Positions 1 to 7,033 of a DNA stretch of 9,208 bases are shown in pieces. This DNA comes from Acholeplasma sp. (GTDB taxonomy: Bacteria > Bacillota_I > Bacilli_A > Acholeplasmatales > Acholeplasmataceae). Positions within the stretch are counted from its first letter, which is position 1; each line of letters opens with the position of its first letter. The stretch covers positions 1-9,208 of the forward strand of contig DURF01000142.1 in the NCBI GenBank assembly GCA_012837395.1. Reading direction: 5' to 3'. The notes beneath the pieces were generated by a model. That model had not been told where the DNA came from and searched no databases. It saw nothing but the letters and a program-made list of their open reading frames with translations. The position numbers and the translations under genes were made by a program.

Positions 1-1
1 T

Positions 2-157
2 ATTTCACATCAACTTCGAGTATTAAAAGATATTAATTTAGTAAAATATGAACGATCGGGTAAAAATATTATTTATTCATTATCTGATAATCATGTTTAC
101 GAAATATTTAATCAAGCAATTGAACACGTATGTGAGGAGGGTAATAATAATGCATAA
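2..157 (+). CDS. ArsR/SmtB-family metal-sensing repressor, C-terminal part (5' end outside window)
   Basis: The open frame enters from the left edge and gives 51 residues ending at TAA 155-157. It begins in the recognition helix (ISHQLRVLK), continues through the wing (LVKYERSGKNIIYSL) and ends with the last helix, the usual C-terminal half of a winged-helix ArsR dimeric repressor. The last helix has Asp (86-88), His (92-94), His (125-127) and Glu (134-136), spaced D-x-H-x10-H-x2-E. This is the alpha-5 metal site of SmtB; CzrA has His at the last position. Such proteins leave the operator when Zn(II) or Co(II) binds across the dimer. The stop lies inside the next gene, so sensor and pump are translationally coupled. 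The family call is firm. The inducing metal is inferred, and the alpha-3 site cannot be judged because the N-terminus is missing. Confidence 0.88.
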   Translation: MSHQLRVLKDINLVKYERSGKNIIYSLSDNHVYEIFNQAIEHVCEEGNNNA

Positions 158-2039
158 AGAACAACATAGTCATATAAAAATCTATATTAATTTATATATT
201 ATTGGTCTTGTTTTATATTTGTTTAGTTTATTAATTGATCCTTTAAACATTATTAAACTGTCTTTTAATAGTAACTATATATTAATTCCTATCTATATTA
301 TTATTTTAATATTATCAGGCTTTCATGTTATATTTGAAGGTATCGAAGATACTATTAAAAAAACAATTAAAAAAAGAAGGTTTTCTCCTAACGTTCATAT
401 TTTAATGTTGCTTGCTGCAATAGGCGCGATCATTATTAATCATTATCATGAAGCTATCATTTTAATATTAATATTTGCCGGAGCTCACTTTTTAGAAGAT
501 TTAGTTCAAAGTAAAAGTAAAAAAGAAATTGAAAAACTACTTAATTTAAATCCGCCTAACGCAAGACTAATCAAACCTAACGGCGAGATCATCATAATAG
601 ATTCTAAAGATTTAAAAGTCGGTGATGAAGTAGTTGTTTTAAATGGCGACCAAATTCCTTCCGATGGAATTATTATTGAAGGGGAAACAGAAATAAATGA
701 ATCCACTATAACTGGTGAATCAATGCCAGTATTAAAAGGGATAAATGATCAAGTGTTTAGTAGTACAATTAATAATAGTAATAAAATAATTGTTAGAATT
801 AATAAAAGCAGTGATGAAACTGTTGTAGCTAAGATTATTCAATTAGTTAATGAAACTCAAACAGATTTATCAGAAACTGCAAAATTAATTAATAAAATAG
901 AACCAGTATATGTTACTATCGCATTGATTTTCGCACCAATTTTCTATTTGCTTGGTGCTTATGTATTTAATTGGGATAACGCCTTTTACAGAACGATGGT
1001 ATTTTTAATAGGAGCGTCTCCATGTGCACTTGCAGTTACAGATATACCAGCAACTCTTTCAGCTATATCTAATTTAGCTAAAAGAGGTATTCTATTTAAA
1101 GGTGGATCTTATGTTTCAAACTTTTATAAAGTAGATACAATCGCATTTGATAAAACAGGAACATTGACTAATGGCACACCAACAGTCACTGATATTTTAT
1201 ATTTAGATATTAATAATGAATATAAAGATATAATATATACAATGGAAAAAGGTAGTAATCATCCACTTGCAAAAGCAATCATTGAAAAGTTTGATAGAAG
1301 CATTGATTTAAATTTTGAAGTAATTAATTTAATTGGTGTAGGTATCAAAGCAAATTATAACGGTAATGAATATTTGATTGGAAAACCTTCTAGTTTTGTT
1401 ATTAATGATGAAGAATTAATAACTAAAACAGAAACATTAGAAAAAGATGGTAAAACTGTTGTCTATTTTAGTGAAAACAATAAAATTAAAGTTATTATTA
1501 CTTTCATTGATGATATTAAAGAAACATCTATAGAAGCAGTTAACTATTTTAATCAAGAAGCAATAAAAACTGTCATGATTACAGGTGATTCTAGTAGTAC
1601 AGCAAATGCAATTGCTAAAAAGGTAAATGTTAATACAGTATATTCAAATGTTTTACCGCATGAAAAATCAGAAATAATTGATGAGTTAAAACAAAACGAC
1701 CAAAACGTTATTATGGTAGGAGATGGAATAAATGATGCTCCAGCGCTTGCTATAGCAAATATAGGGGTTGCTATGAACTCGGGGACTGATTTAGCTGTTG
1801 AAGTAGCAGACGCAGTTTTAATGCGAAATAATTTGAATGATTTAACTTACACTTACAAAGTATCTAAAAAGTTAAAAAATATTGTTTTACAAAATATTAT
1901 ATTTGCAATGAGTATAGTAGTATTTCTAATTATTATGAATATATTTGGAATAATGCATATGCCGCTTGCTGTTGTTTTTCATGAAGGAAGTACATTAGTT
2001 GTTGTCTTTAGTGGTTTAAGGATGTTACGGAAAGTATAG
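150..2039 (+). CDS. P1B-4-type heavy-metal-transporting P-type ATPase
   Basis: A 629-residue ATP-driven metal exporter of the inner membrane. Residue numbers count from ATG 150. That start follows GAGGAGGG at 134-141 and overlaps the repressor stop; the in-frame ATG at 48 lies inside the repressor and has no ribosome site. Seen in order: a His-containing N-terminus (HKEQHSH) with no HMA or CxxC domain; hydrophobic segments near 11-29, 43-62, 82-98 and 101-118; actuator TGES 188-191; segments 253-272 and 281-300 carrying the ion motif Ser-Pro-Cys 290-292; phosphorylation motif DKTGT with Asp334; nucleotide-site His371-Pro372; hinge GDGINDAP 524-531; and two last segments with HEGST 611-615. 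SPC plus HEGST defines the P1B-4 group (CoaT, CtpD, CtpJ, PfeT/ZosA), which exports Co(II), Fe(II), Ni(II) or Zn(II). The exact metal is not fixed by sequence. The promoter should lie upstream of the repressor, outside the window. Confidence 0.93.
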   Translation: MHKEQHSHIKIYINLYIIGLVLYLFSLLIDPLNIIKLSFNSNYILIPIYIIILILSGFHVIFEGIEDTIKKTIKKRRFSPNVHILMLLAAIGAIIINHYHEAIILILIFAGAHFLEDLVQSKSKKEIEKLLNLNPPNARLIKPNGEIIIIDSKDLKVGDEVVVLNGDQIPSDGIIIEGETEINESTITGESMPVLKGINDQVFSSTINNSNKIIVRINKSSDETVVAKIIQLVNETQTDLSETAKLINKIEPVYVTIALIFAPIFYLLGAYVFNWDNAFYRTMVFLIGASPCALAVTDIPATLSAISNLAKRGILFKGGSYVSNFYKVDTIAFDKTGTLTNGTPTVTDILYLDINNEYKDIIYTMEKGSNHPLAKAIIEKFDRSIDLNFEVINLIGVGIKANYNGNEYLIGKPSSFVINDEELITKTETLEKDGKTVVYFSENNKIKVIITFIDDIKETSIEAVNYFNQEAIKTVMITGDSSSTANAIAKKVNVNTVYSNVLPHEKSEIIDELKQNDQNVIMVGDGINDAPALAIANIGVAMNSGTDLAVEVADAVLMRNNLNDLTYTYKVSKKLKNIVLQNIIFAMSIVVFLIIMNIFGIMHMPLAVVFHEGSTLVVVFSGLRMLRKV

Positions 2040-2064
2040 ATATTATTAATAATCAAATAGTAAT

Positions 2065-2095
2065 AAGCACATATGAGCATATATGTGCTTTTTTT
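2065..2095 (+). terminator. Intrinsic terminator of the metal-resistance operon
   Basis: A perfect 10-bp stem (2065-2074 with 2081-2090, AAGCACATAT) closes a 6-base loop and runs into T's at 2089-2095. It lies 25 bases after the ATPase stop. The opposite strand has no long T run, so it acts mainly rightward. Confidence 0.9.
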
Positions 2096-2108
2096 CTAGT
2101 CATTATCA

Positions 2109-2114
2109 TATAAT
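2109..2114 (+). promoter_or_regulatory. Probable -10 element for the ABC transporter gene
   Basis: TATAAT lies 42 bases before the ATG, just after the preceding terminator. The hexamer 17 bases upstream (2086-2091, TGCTTT) is a poor -35 and there is no TG extension, so the promoter call rests on the -10 and on position. Confidence 0.4.
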
Positions 2115-2155
2115 ATAGAAAAATGGTTTGAACTTAAAACTAAAGGAGGTTAACA

Positions 2156-5062
2156 ATGATTGAACTTCGTAATATTAGTAGGACTTATAAACCTAAAAAA
2201 GGTGAAGAAGTTAGAGCGTTGAATAAAATAAATTTGACTTTTGGGTCAACTGGTATGGTTTTTGTATTAGGAAAATCAGGATCTGGTAAATCAACACTTT
2301 TAAACGTAATTGGTGGACTTGATAAGTATGATGAAGGTGATTTGCTAATACAAGGTAAGTCAACAAGTGATTTTAAACAAAGTGACTTTGACTCATACCG
2401 AAATACAATGATAGGATTTATATTTCAAGAATATAATGTTTTAGATAATTTTACCGTTGCTCAAAACATTGGACTAGCATTACAACTACAAGGCAGAAAA
2501 GCAACTAGCAAAGCAATAAATGATATTTTAGATTCAGTTGATTTAAGTGGTTATGCGAGGCGTAGACCTAATGAATTATCAGGTGGACAAAAACAAAGAG
2601 TTGCTATTGCTAGAGCATTAGTTAAAGACCCTAAAGTAATTATGGCTGATGAACCAACCGGAGCACTTGATTCTAATACAGGAAAGCAAGTGTTAGAAAC
2701 GTTAGAAAAACTAAGTGAAACAAGATTAGTAATTGTTGTTTCTCATGATCGTGAGTCAGCTGAAACGTATGGATCTAGAGTAATAGAGTTTAAAGATGGT
2801 GAAGTAATTAGTGATGTTACTAGAGAGAAAAATGAAACAAATAAAGATGTAAAACCTTTAACTTTTACAATAACTAACGTAAAAGTTAAACAAGGATATG
2901 AATTAACAGAAGATGATTTAAGAGTAATTAATAATTATTTAAAGAAAAACAAAAATGATACTTCAATAGATAAGATTTTTAATCAATCAACTTTTAAAAC
3001 TACAAATCAAAAAGAAATTGAAACTTCTCGAGACAATTATCATTCAATTAAATCAAAACTACCATTTAGAACATCTTTAAAAATTGGAGCAAGTTCATTA
3101 AAGCATAAAACAATGCGGCTTGTTTTTTCAATAATTTTAGCCTCTGTTGCTTTTGCAATGTTTGGACTTGCAGACACTATGGCAAGTTATGACAAATATG
3201 ATACAACCGCTCAATCGATGATAGATTCAAATATTAGTTATGCAGCCTTAGAAAAAGTTAACGCCGTTGAAGAAGGTGATTGGATTAACGAAAGATCAGT
3301 TAAAATGAATGATGATGATATTACTAATCTAAATACTATGTTTCCAGAATATGATTTTTTACCTATATATAAAAGTAATCAAATTAGTTTAAACATCAAT
3401 TCTAATGTTTATGATACTAGTGCTGGCGTATCAGGAATGTATTACACATCAGAATTTGGAGGAATAATAGAATTTAGTAATGATAAGATAAATAGTTTTA
3501 ATATTACATTCTTAGGAACAAATAGTAGACTTCCAAATAACTTTAATGAAATTGCAATTACTAAACATATGTATGAACTTTTTGAAAGTCTAGGTTATCG
3601 TGATGCTGATGGAAATAAAGTGCCAATTTTAAACTATAATAGTTTATTAGGTAAAACCTTAAATATTGATGGAAATGATTTGGAAATAGTTGGAATTTTA
3701 AATACAAATTTTGATGCTTCAAGATTTAACTCATTAATAGAATTTGATGGTAACATATCTGACTGGCTTTTAATTCAAGAATATCAAACTGTTCTAAATT
3801 ATAGTCATCATTACGCAATGTATGTAAAAGATGGATTTATTACTGAACATACAGAAACAGGATTAACTAACGTTCAATCTTCAGATTATGAAGTATCACT
3901 TTATGATAATGGAACTCAATCCTATTTTTGGATATATAGTATGGGATTAATAGGTAATTTAAATTTAAGTGATGTTATGTTATTTAATAATATTGGTTTT
4001 CAAACATTACAAGCAAATGATATTATTATTCCGGAGTTATCTATTAGCTCACTTGATAGTAACTTTGAAAATAATTTGTTTAATAATATGTTAACCTACA
4101 TTGAAACTTACATAAAGTCATTAAGCGATGAAGTAATCTATGAGGCATTAGATTATTATGCTTATAATCCACAACCAATCGATCAATGGAGCCAAACTGA
4201 TAAAGAAGAGTATGAAAGTTATTTTAATAGTCTATTTTATGTGAATAGAGAAGATGTTGATTATTTAGACAGTTTAAATGTCAAAAACTATTCGACTTTA
4301 GAAAATGAAGCTAATATAAACTACTATAATAGTTATCAACCAATAAATGTAAATCTTAATATTAGAGACTACATGACTAATGAAACTGATACAAAAGAAG
4401 TTAGAATTGTCGGATATTTTAAAACTGATGACTGGGAAGATTATTATACGTCCTATTTTGCTAATGATTTATATAATTCAATTGACATTGGTGATGATGG
4501 TAATTATACATCAGCAGTTTCAGCAATAAACATTAATGATAGAGTATCTTTAAATAAAATTATTGCTGAAAACTATCGTGAAGATTTAGGTGCTAGATAT
4601 ACATTAAAAAATGAAGTATTAGCAACACTTGATCAAGTCAATGGACTTGTTGAAGGTTTATCTCAAATATTTTTATATATCGGAATTGGTTTTGCGCTAT
4701 TTTCATCATTATTATTGTTAAATTATATTACAATAAGTGTTAGTTATAAAAAACAAGAAATAGGTATTCTAAGAGCGATTGGTGCAAGAGGAAGAGATGT
4801 TGTTGGAATATTTTTCAAAGAAGCAATGATAATTGCTTTAATTAATTTCTTTATAGCAGTAGGAGTAGCAATATTTACAATTGTAACGATTAATAGTTAT
4901 CTTAGAAGCGAATATGGTTTATTATTAACGATTTTAAACTTTGGTACTAGACAACTTGCATTAATGTTAGCTGTTAGTGTAGTGGTAGCATTTGTTTCTA
5001 GTTCAATACCAGTTTCAAGAATTGCTAGAAAAAGACCAATTGATGCAATTAGAGATAGATAG
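2156..5062 (+). CDS. ABC transporter with fused ATPase and FtsX-like permease (MacB type)
   Basis: A 968-residue single-chain half transporter that probably works as a homodimer. The start follows AAAGGAGGT at 2142-2150. The ATPase domain (about 1-225) has Walker A GKSGSGKS 39-46, Q-loop Gln91, signature LSGGQ 141-145, Walker B ending in Glu166, and H-loop His197; all are intact. A charged linker (about 225-305) leads to membrane segment 1 (321-343). An external domain of about 490 residues follows, rich in Asn, Asp, Tyr and Ser. The C-terminal FtsX core has segments near 838-861, 891-912 and 934-953, a KKQEIGILRAIGA coupling motif after segment 2, and a basic tail. MacB, LolCDE and BceAB relatives move force to the outer face to expel peptides, toxins or lipoproteins rather than carry solutes through a channel. 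The substrate is unknown, and no two-component system or accessory gene lies beside it. The external domain is far larger than the roughly 200 residues usual in MacB or BceB. Confidence 0.9.
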   Translation: MIELRNISRTYKPKKGEEVRALNKINLTFGSTGMVFVLGKSGSGKSTLLNVIGGLDKYDEGDLLIQGKSTSDFKQSDFDSYRNTMIGFIFQEYNVLDNFTVAQNIGLALQLQGRKATSKAINDILDSVDLSGYARRRPNELSGGQKQRVAIARALVKDPKVIMADEPTGALDSNTGKQVLETLEKLSETRLVIVVSHDRESAETYGSRVIEFKDGEVISDVTREKNETNKDVKPLTFTITNVKVKQGYELTEDDLRVINNYLKKNKNDTSIDKIFNQSTFKTTNQKEIETSRDNYHSIKSKLPFRTSLKIGASSLKHKTMRLVFSIILASVAFAMFGLADTMASYDKYDTTAQSMIDSNISYAALEKVNAVEEGDWINERSVKMNDDDITNLNTMFPEYDFLPIYKSNQISLNINSNVYDTSAGVSGMYYTSEFGGIIEFSNDKINSFNITFLGTNSRLPNNFNEIAITKHMYELFESLGYRDADGNKVPILNYNSLLGKTLNIDGNDLEIVGILNTNFDASRFNSLIEFDGNISDWLLIQEYQTVLNYSHHYAMYVKDGFITEHTETGLTNVQSSDYEVSLYDNGTQSYFWIYSMGLIGNLNLSDVMLFNNIGFQTLQANDIIIPELSISSLDSNFENNLFNNMLTYIETYIKSLSDEVIYEALDYYAYNPQPIDQWSQTDKEEYESYFNSLFYVNREDVDYLDSLNVKNYSTLENEANINYYNSYQPINVNLNIRDYMTNETDTKEVRIVGYFKTDDWEDYYTSYFANDLYNSIDIGDDGNYTSAVSAININDRVSLNKIIAENYREDLGARYTLKNEVLATLDQVNGLVEGLSQIFLYIGIGFALFSSLLLLNYITISVSYKKQEIGILRAIGARGRDVVGIFFKEAMIIALINFFIAVGVAIFTIVTINSYLRSEYGLLLTILNFGTRQLALMLAVSVVVAFVSSSIPVSRIARKRPIDAIRDR

Positions 5063-5066
5063 TATG

Positions 5067-5097
5067 AAAGAGAAACCAAATTGGCTTCTCTTTTTTT
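5067..5097 (+). terminator. Intrinsic terminator of the ABC transporter gene
   Basis: A stem of 5067-5077 with 5083-5093 (AAAGAGAA and CC paired to GG and TTCTCTTT, with one A-C mismatch) has a 5-base loop and runs into T's to 5097, five bases after the stop codon. Confidence 0.85.
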
Positions 5098-5114
5098 AAA
5101 GTTTTGACAAACTT

Positions 5115-5133
5115 ATCCCCTTGATAAAGGGAT
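5115..5133. repeat. Inverted repeat spanning the -35 of the antiporter promoter
   Basis: ATCCC (5115-5119) and GGGAT (5129-5133) form a dyad around the -35 hexamer. A second overlapping dyad, TTATC (5113-5117) and GATAA (5123-5127), shares it. The placement would suit a repressor operator, but no cognate regulator is visible in the window and arms of five bases could be chance. Confidence 0.35.
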
Positions 5134-5149
5134 TTTAATATGATATAAT
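5121..5149 (+). promoter_or_regulatory. Sigma-A-type promoter of the riboswitch-antiporter operon
   Basis: The -35 is TTGATA (5121-5126), the spacer 17 bases, and the -10 TATAAT (5144-5149), preceded by a TGn extension (5141-5143). It is the best promoter in the window. Transcription should begin near 5156, directly before the riboswitch aptamer. Confidence 0.85.
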
Positions 5150-5158
5150 AGATAAGCA

Positions 5159-5268
5159 GTCTCCGAATCTAATTCGTGAGTGGGGGAACCAATTTTTTGG
5201 GGTGAATCACTATTTTTAGTGAAAGGAAACTTAATTTCCTTAACCCGTCAGCTAACCTCATAGGAGTT
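5159..5268 (+). ncRNA. c-di-AMP riboswitch (ydaO-yuaA type) aptamer
   Basis: The segment carries the conserved blocks of this aptamer in the right order: CCGAATCT (5163-5170), GTGGGGGAACCAA (5180-5192), TTGGGGTGAATC (5197-5208) and ACCCGTCAGCTAACCTC (5243-5259). Supporting pairs are visible: the closing stem CTCC 5161-5164 with GGAG 5263-5266; CCAA with TTGG (5189-5192, 5197-5200); CACTA with TAGTG (5208-5212, 5217-5221); and AAGGAAA with TTTCCTT (5223-5229, 5235-5241). Members of the family bind cyclic di-AMP and usually switch off cell-wall and potassium or osmolyte genes when the ligand is high. Here it leads an antiporter gene. The identification is by recalled consensus, not by a covariance search. 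Confidence 0.9.
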
Positions 5269-5305
5269 ATTAAGCAATCTATTTTTAATTTTGCTAATAA
5301 TTTTT
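5267..5305 (+). terminator. Riboswitch expression platform: terminator-like hairpin
   Basis: TTATTAAGCAA (5267-5277) pairs with TTGCTAATAA (5291-5300) with one bulged base and a 13-base loop, followed directly by TTTTT (5301-5305) and then the Shine-Dalgarno site. It begins right after the aptamer's closing stem, as expected for transcriptional control. The stem is A/T-rich and weak. CCTC at 5256-5259 in the aptamer core can also pair with GAGG (5309-5312) of the ribosome site, so translational control is possible too. Confidence 0.65.
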
Positions 5306-5312
5306 AGGGAGG
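5306..5312 (+). promoter_or_regulatory. Ribosome binding site that fixes the antiporter start at TTG 5321
   Basis: AGGGAGG stands 8 bases before TTG 5321. The earlier in-frame TTG at 5291 is within the riboswitch hairpin and upstream of this site, so it cannot be the start. Confidence 0.8.
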
Positions 5313-5320
5313 TTTTTTTA

Positions 5321-6628
5321 TTGGAATTATTAATATTTAAAGTAGCAATAATATTAGTAGTAGGATTTATTGGTGGTAAACTTGCTGAAAAGTTTAATTT
5401 ACCAAGTGTGTCTGGATACTTAATATTAGGGTTATTATTAGGGCCATCAATGGGTCTAATTTTTAAAGGATTTGAAGGAGTAGTAACTACAAGGGATCAA
5501 AATACTTTAAAGTTTATAAGTGAGATGGCCTTATCATTTATTGCCTTTTCAATAGGTTCTGAATTTAATTTAAAGAAATTAAGATCACAAGGTAAAACAT
5601 TTACAACTATCGCAAACTACGAAGTATTATTTGCAGTTTTATTTGTATTTGTAGCATTATTCTTTATTCCTAAGCCAGCACCAATCATGCAAGGCTATGA
5701 ACCATTTAGTAAAGGTAACTTAGCATTTGGATTAGTGCTTGCGGCAATGAGTGCAGCAACTGCTCCAGCAGCAACATTAATCGTAATGCGTGAGTATAGA
5801 GCATATGGCCCGGTAACTAAAACCATTTTACCTGTGGTTGCGATGGATGATATATATGGTATTATTATCTTTGGTTTCTTTTTCTCATTTGCTCAAACAC
5901 TAGTTGCACCTGGATCAGGTTCACTAGCATTTTCAATTGCTAAACCATTTATTGAAGTCTTTGGTTCATTATTAATCGGTGGAGTAATTGGTTATGTATT
6001 AGTATTTGTTGTTAAGAAGTTAAAAAGATCAATGGATGATTATCAAGTTGTAAGTATTATTTCTATATTATTAACAACGGGAATTGTTTTATTAATAAAT
6101 AAATCATTTTCAAGTTATAATATAGGTATGTCAACCTTATTAGCTAATATGATGGTTGGGGGAATGGTTGCTAATTTATTAGATAAACCAGATGATACAT
6201 TCCAGTCAGTTAATAATTTTACTACACCATTTTATGTATTATTTTTCACATTAGCAGGAGCAAGTCTAGATCTTGCAATCTTAAAAAATGGTATAATTAT
6301 TTCTATTTTAGCATTAGTATATATATTAGCTAGAGGATTTGGTAAATACACTGGAGCATATATTGGAGCTACAGTTGCTAAAACAGAGCCTAAGGTTAGA
6401 AAATATATTGGTTTTGCTCTACTTCCGCAAGGTGGTGTATCACTAGGATTATTAGTAATTGTTTCAACACAGCTAAGTTCGTTTTATCCGTTAATTTCAA
6501 CAATTATTATGTTAAGTATTTTAGTATATGAAACAACAGGACCAATATTTGCTAAATTTGCAATATCAAGAGCAGGAGAAATTAACGGTCTTGACCGAAT
6601 TGAAAATCTTTCTGCTTTAGAAGATTAG
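5321..6628 (+). CDS. CPA2-family cation:proton antiporter, membrane domain only
   Basis: A 435-residue inner-membrane exchanger starting at TTG 5321, numbered from there. Hydrophobic segments fill nearly the whole chain (by eye 11-13). The N-terminal segment ends in GGKLAEKFNLPSVSGYLILG (20-39), a Kef/NapA-type signature. TAPAAT (147-152) marks a broken-helix segment, and the ion site is MDD with Asp176-Asp177. Later conserved spots include Arg338 and Lys342 (RGFGKYTG) and LLPQGGVSLGL near the end. A DD pair is typical of electrogenic Na+/H+ exchangers such as NapA and NhaA; KefB/KefC carry QD and CPA1 proteins ND. No RCK, TrkA-N or USP domain is fused, unlike Kef or CpaA proteins. The gene is led by a c-di-AMP riboswitch and its stop codon overlaps the ribosome site of the next gene. 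Sodium or potassium as substrate cannot be decided from sequence. Confidence 0.9.
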   Translation: MELLIFKVAIILVVGFIGGKLAEKFNLPSVSGYLILGLLLGPSMGLIFKGFEGVVTTRDQNTLKFISEMALSFIAFSIGSEFNLKKLRSQGKTFTTIANYEVLFAVLFVFVALFFIPKPAPIMQGYEPFSKGNLAFGLVLAAMSAATAPAATLIVMREYRAYGPVTKTILPVVAMDDIYGIIIFGFFFSFAQTLVAPGSGSLAFSIAKPFIEVFGSLLIGGVIGYVLVFVVKKLKRSMDDYQVVSIISILLTTGIVLLINKSFSSYNIGMSTLLANMMVGGMVANLLDKPDDTFQSVNNFTTPFYVLFFTLAGASLDLAILKNGIIISILALVYILARGFGKYTGAYIGATVAKTEPKVRKYIGFALLPQGGVSLGLLVIVSTQLSSFYPLISTIIMLSILVYETTGPIFAKFAISRAGEINGLDRIENLSALED

Positions 6629-6639
6629 GGAGGATAAAA

Positions 6640-6978
6640 ATGCAAGCATTATTTATAATTTTAAATGACTTAAATAGTTATGATGAAGTTTTACAAGCAT
6701 TAGTAAAACTAGAAGTAAGAGGAGCTACTATTTTAGAAAGTGAAGGAATGGCTAAAGCATTACTTAAAAGTGAAGGATTAAACATTTTACTAGAAGGTTT
6801 AATGAGTACTGATAAAACTAAAGATATTGGTAGTAGTAAAACAATTTTTACAGTAGTAAGAGTTGAAAAAGTTGATGAAATTACTAAAGAAATTGATAAT
6901 ATATTGTCAAAGTCTGATGCTAAGATTAAAGGATTTTTATTTACATTACCTGTAAGTAGAGTTCATTCATTTAAATAA
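6640..6978 (+). CDS. Small PII-like (GlnB-fold) protein partnered with the antiporter
   Basis: 112 residues, starting 11 bases after the antiporter stop; its Shine-Dalgarno AGGGAGGA (6627-6634) overlaps that stop, implying coupled translation. The predicted order is that of a PII monomer: beta 1 (2-10, QALFIILND), helix 1 (14-24, YDEVLQALVKL), beta 2 (28-34), a long central loop (35-67) in the T-loop position, beta 3 (68-76, TIFTVVRVE), helix 2 (77-90) and beta 4 (96-104, ending FTLPV, as in the FVLPV of GlnB). The GDGK-type B-loop that binds ATP in classical PII is not recognisable; SKSDAKIKG (90-98) stands there. The T-loop has no recognisable PII modification motif. PII-like proteins form trimers and often gate a membrane transporter encoded beside them, so a role as soluble regulator of the antiporter is inferred. 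The ligand is unknown. Confidence 0.75.
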   Translation: MQALFIILNDLNSYDEVLQALVKLEVRGATILESEGMAKALLKSEGLNILLEGLMSTDKTKDIGSSKTIFTVVRVEKVDEITKEIDNILSKSDAKIKGFLFTLPVSRVHSFK

Positions 6979-6986
6979 ATATAGAT

Positions 6987-7030
6987 AAAGAAAAATGCAA
7001 AGATTAAATTGATCCTTGCATTTTTTCTTT
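6987..7030. terminator. Bidirectional terminator between the antiporter and psuKG operons
   Basis: ATGCAA (6995-7000) pairs with TTGCAT (7016-7021) and GAT with ATC inside it, across one A-C mismatch. A-rich 6987-6994 and T-rich 7022-7030 flank the stem, giving a U-tract on either strand. It sits between the stops of convergent genes (6978 and 7034). Confidence 0.85.
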
Positions 7031-7033
7031 ATA

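Noticed and set aside
48..149. N-terminal extension of the metal ATPase from ATG 48
   Set aside because: It lies within the repressor gene in another frame and has no ribosome site. ATG 150 has GAGGAGGG before it and begins where family similarity begins.
506..706. Minus-strand open frame of 66 codons
   Set aside because: It is a shadow inside the ATPase actuator domain, with no ribosome site or recognisable product.
4897..5079. Minus-strand open frame of 60 codons
   Set aside because: It is a shadow of the permease end and runs through the terminator.
5104..5149. Promoter from TTGACA 5104-5109 to TATAAT 5144-5149
   Set aside because: The spacer would be 34 bases. TTGATA at 5121 gives the correct 17.
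5291..5320. Antiporter start at TTG 5291
   Set aside because: These bases are the 3' arm of the riboswitch hairpin, its U-tract and the Shine-Dalgarno site. TTG 5321 is correctly spaced from AGGGAGG.
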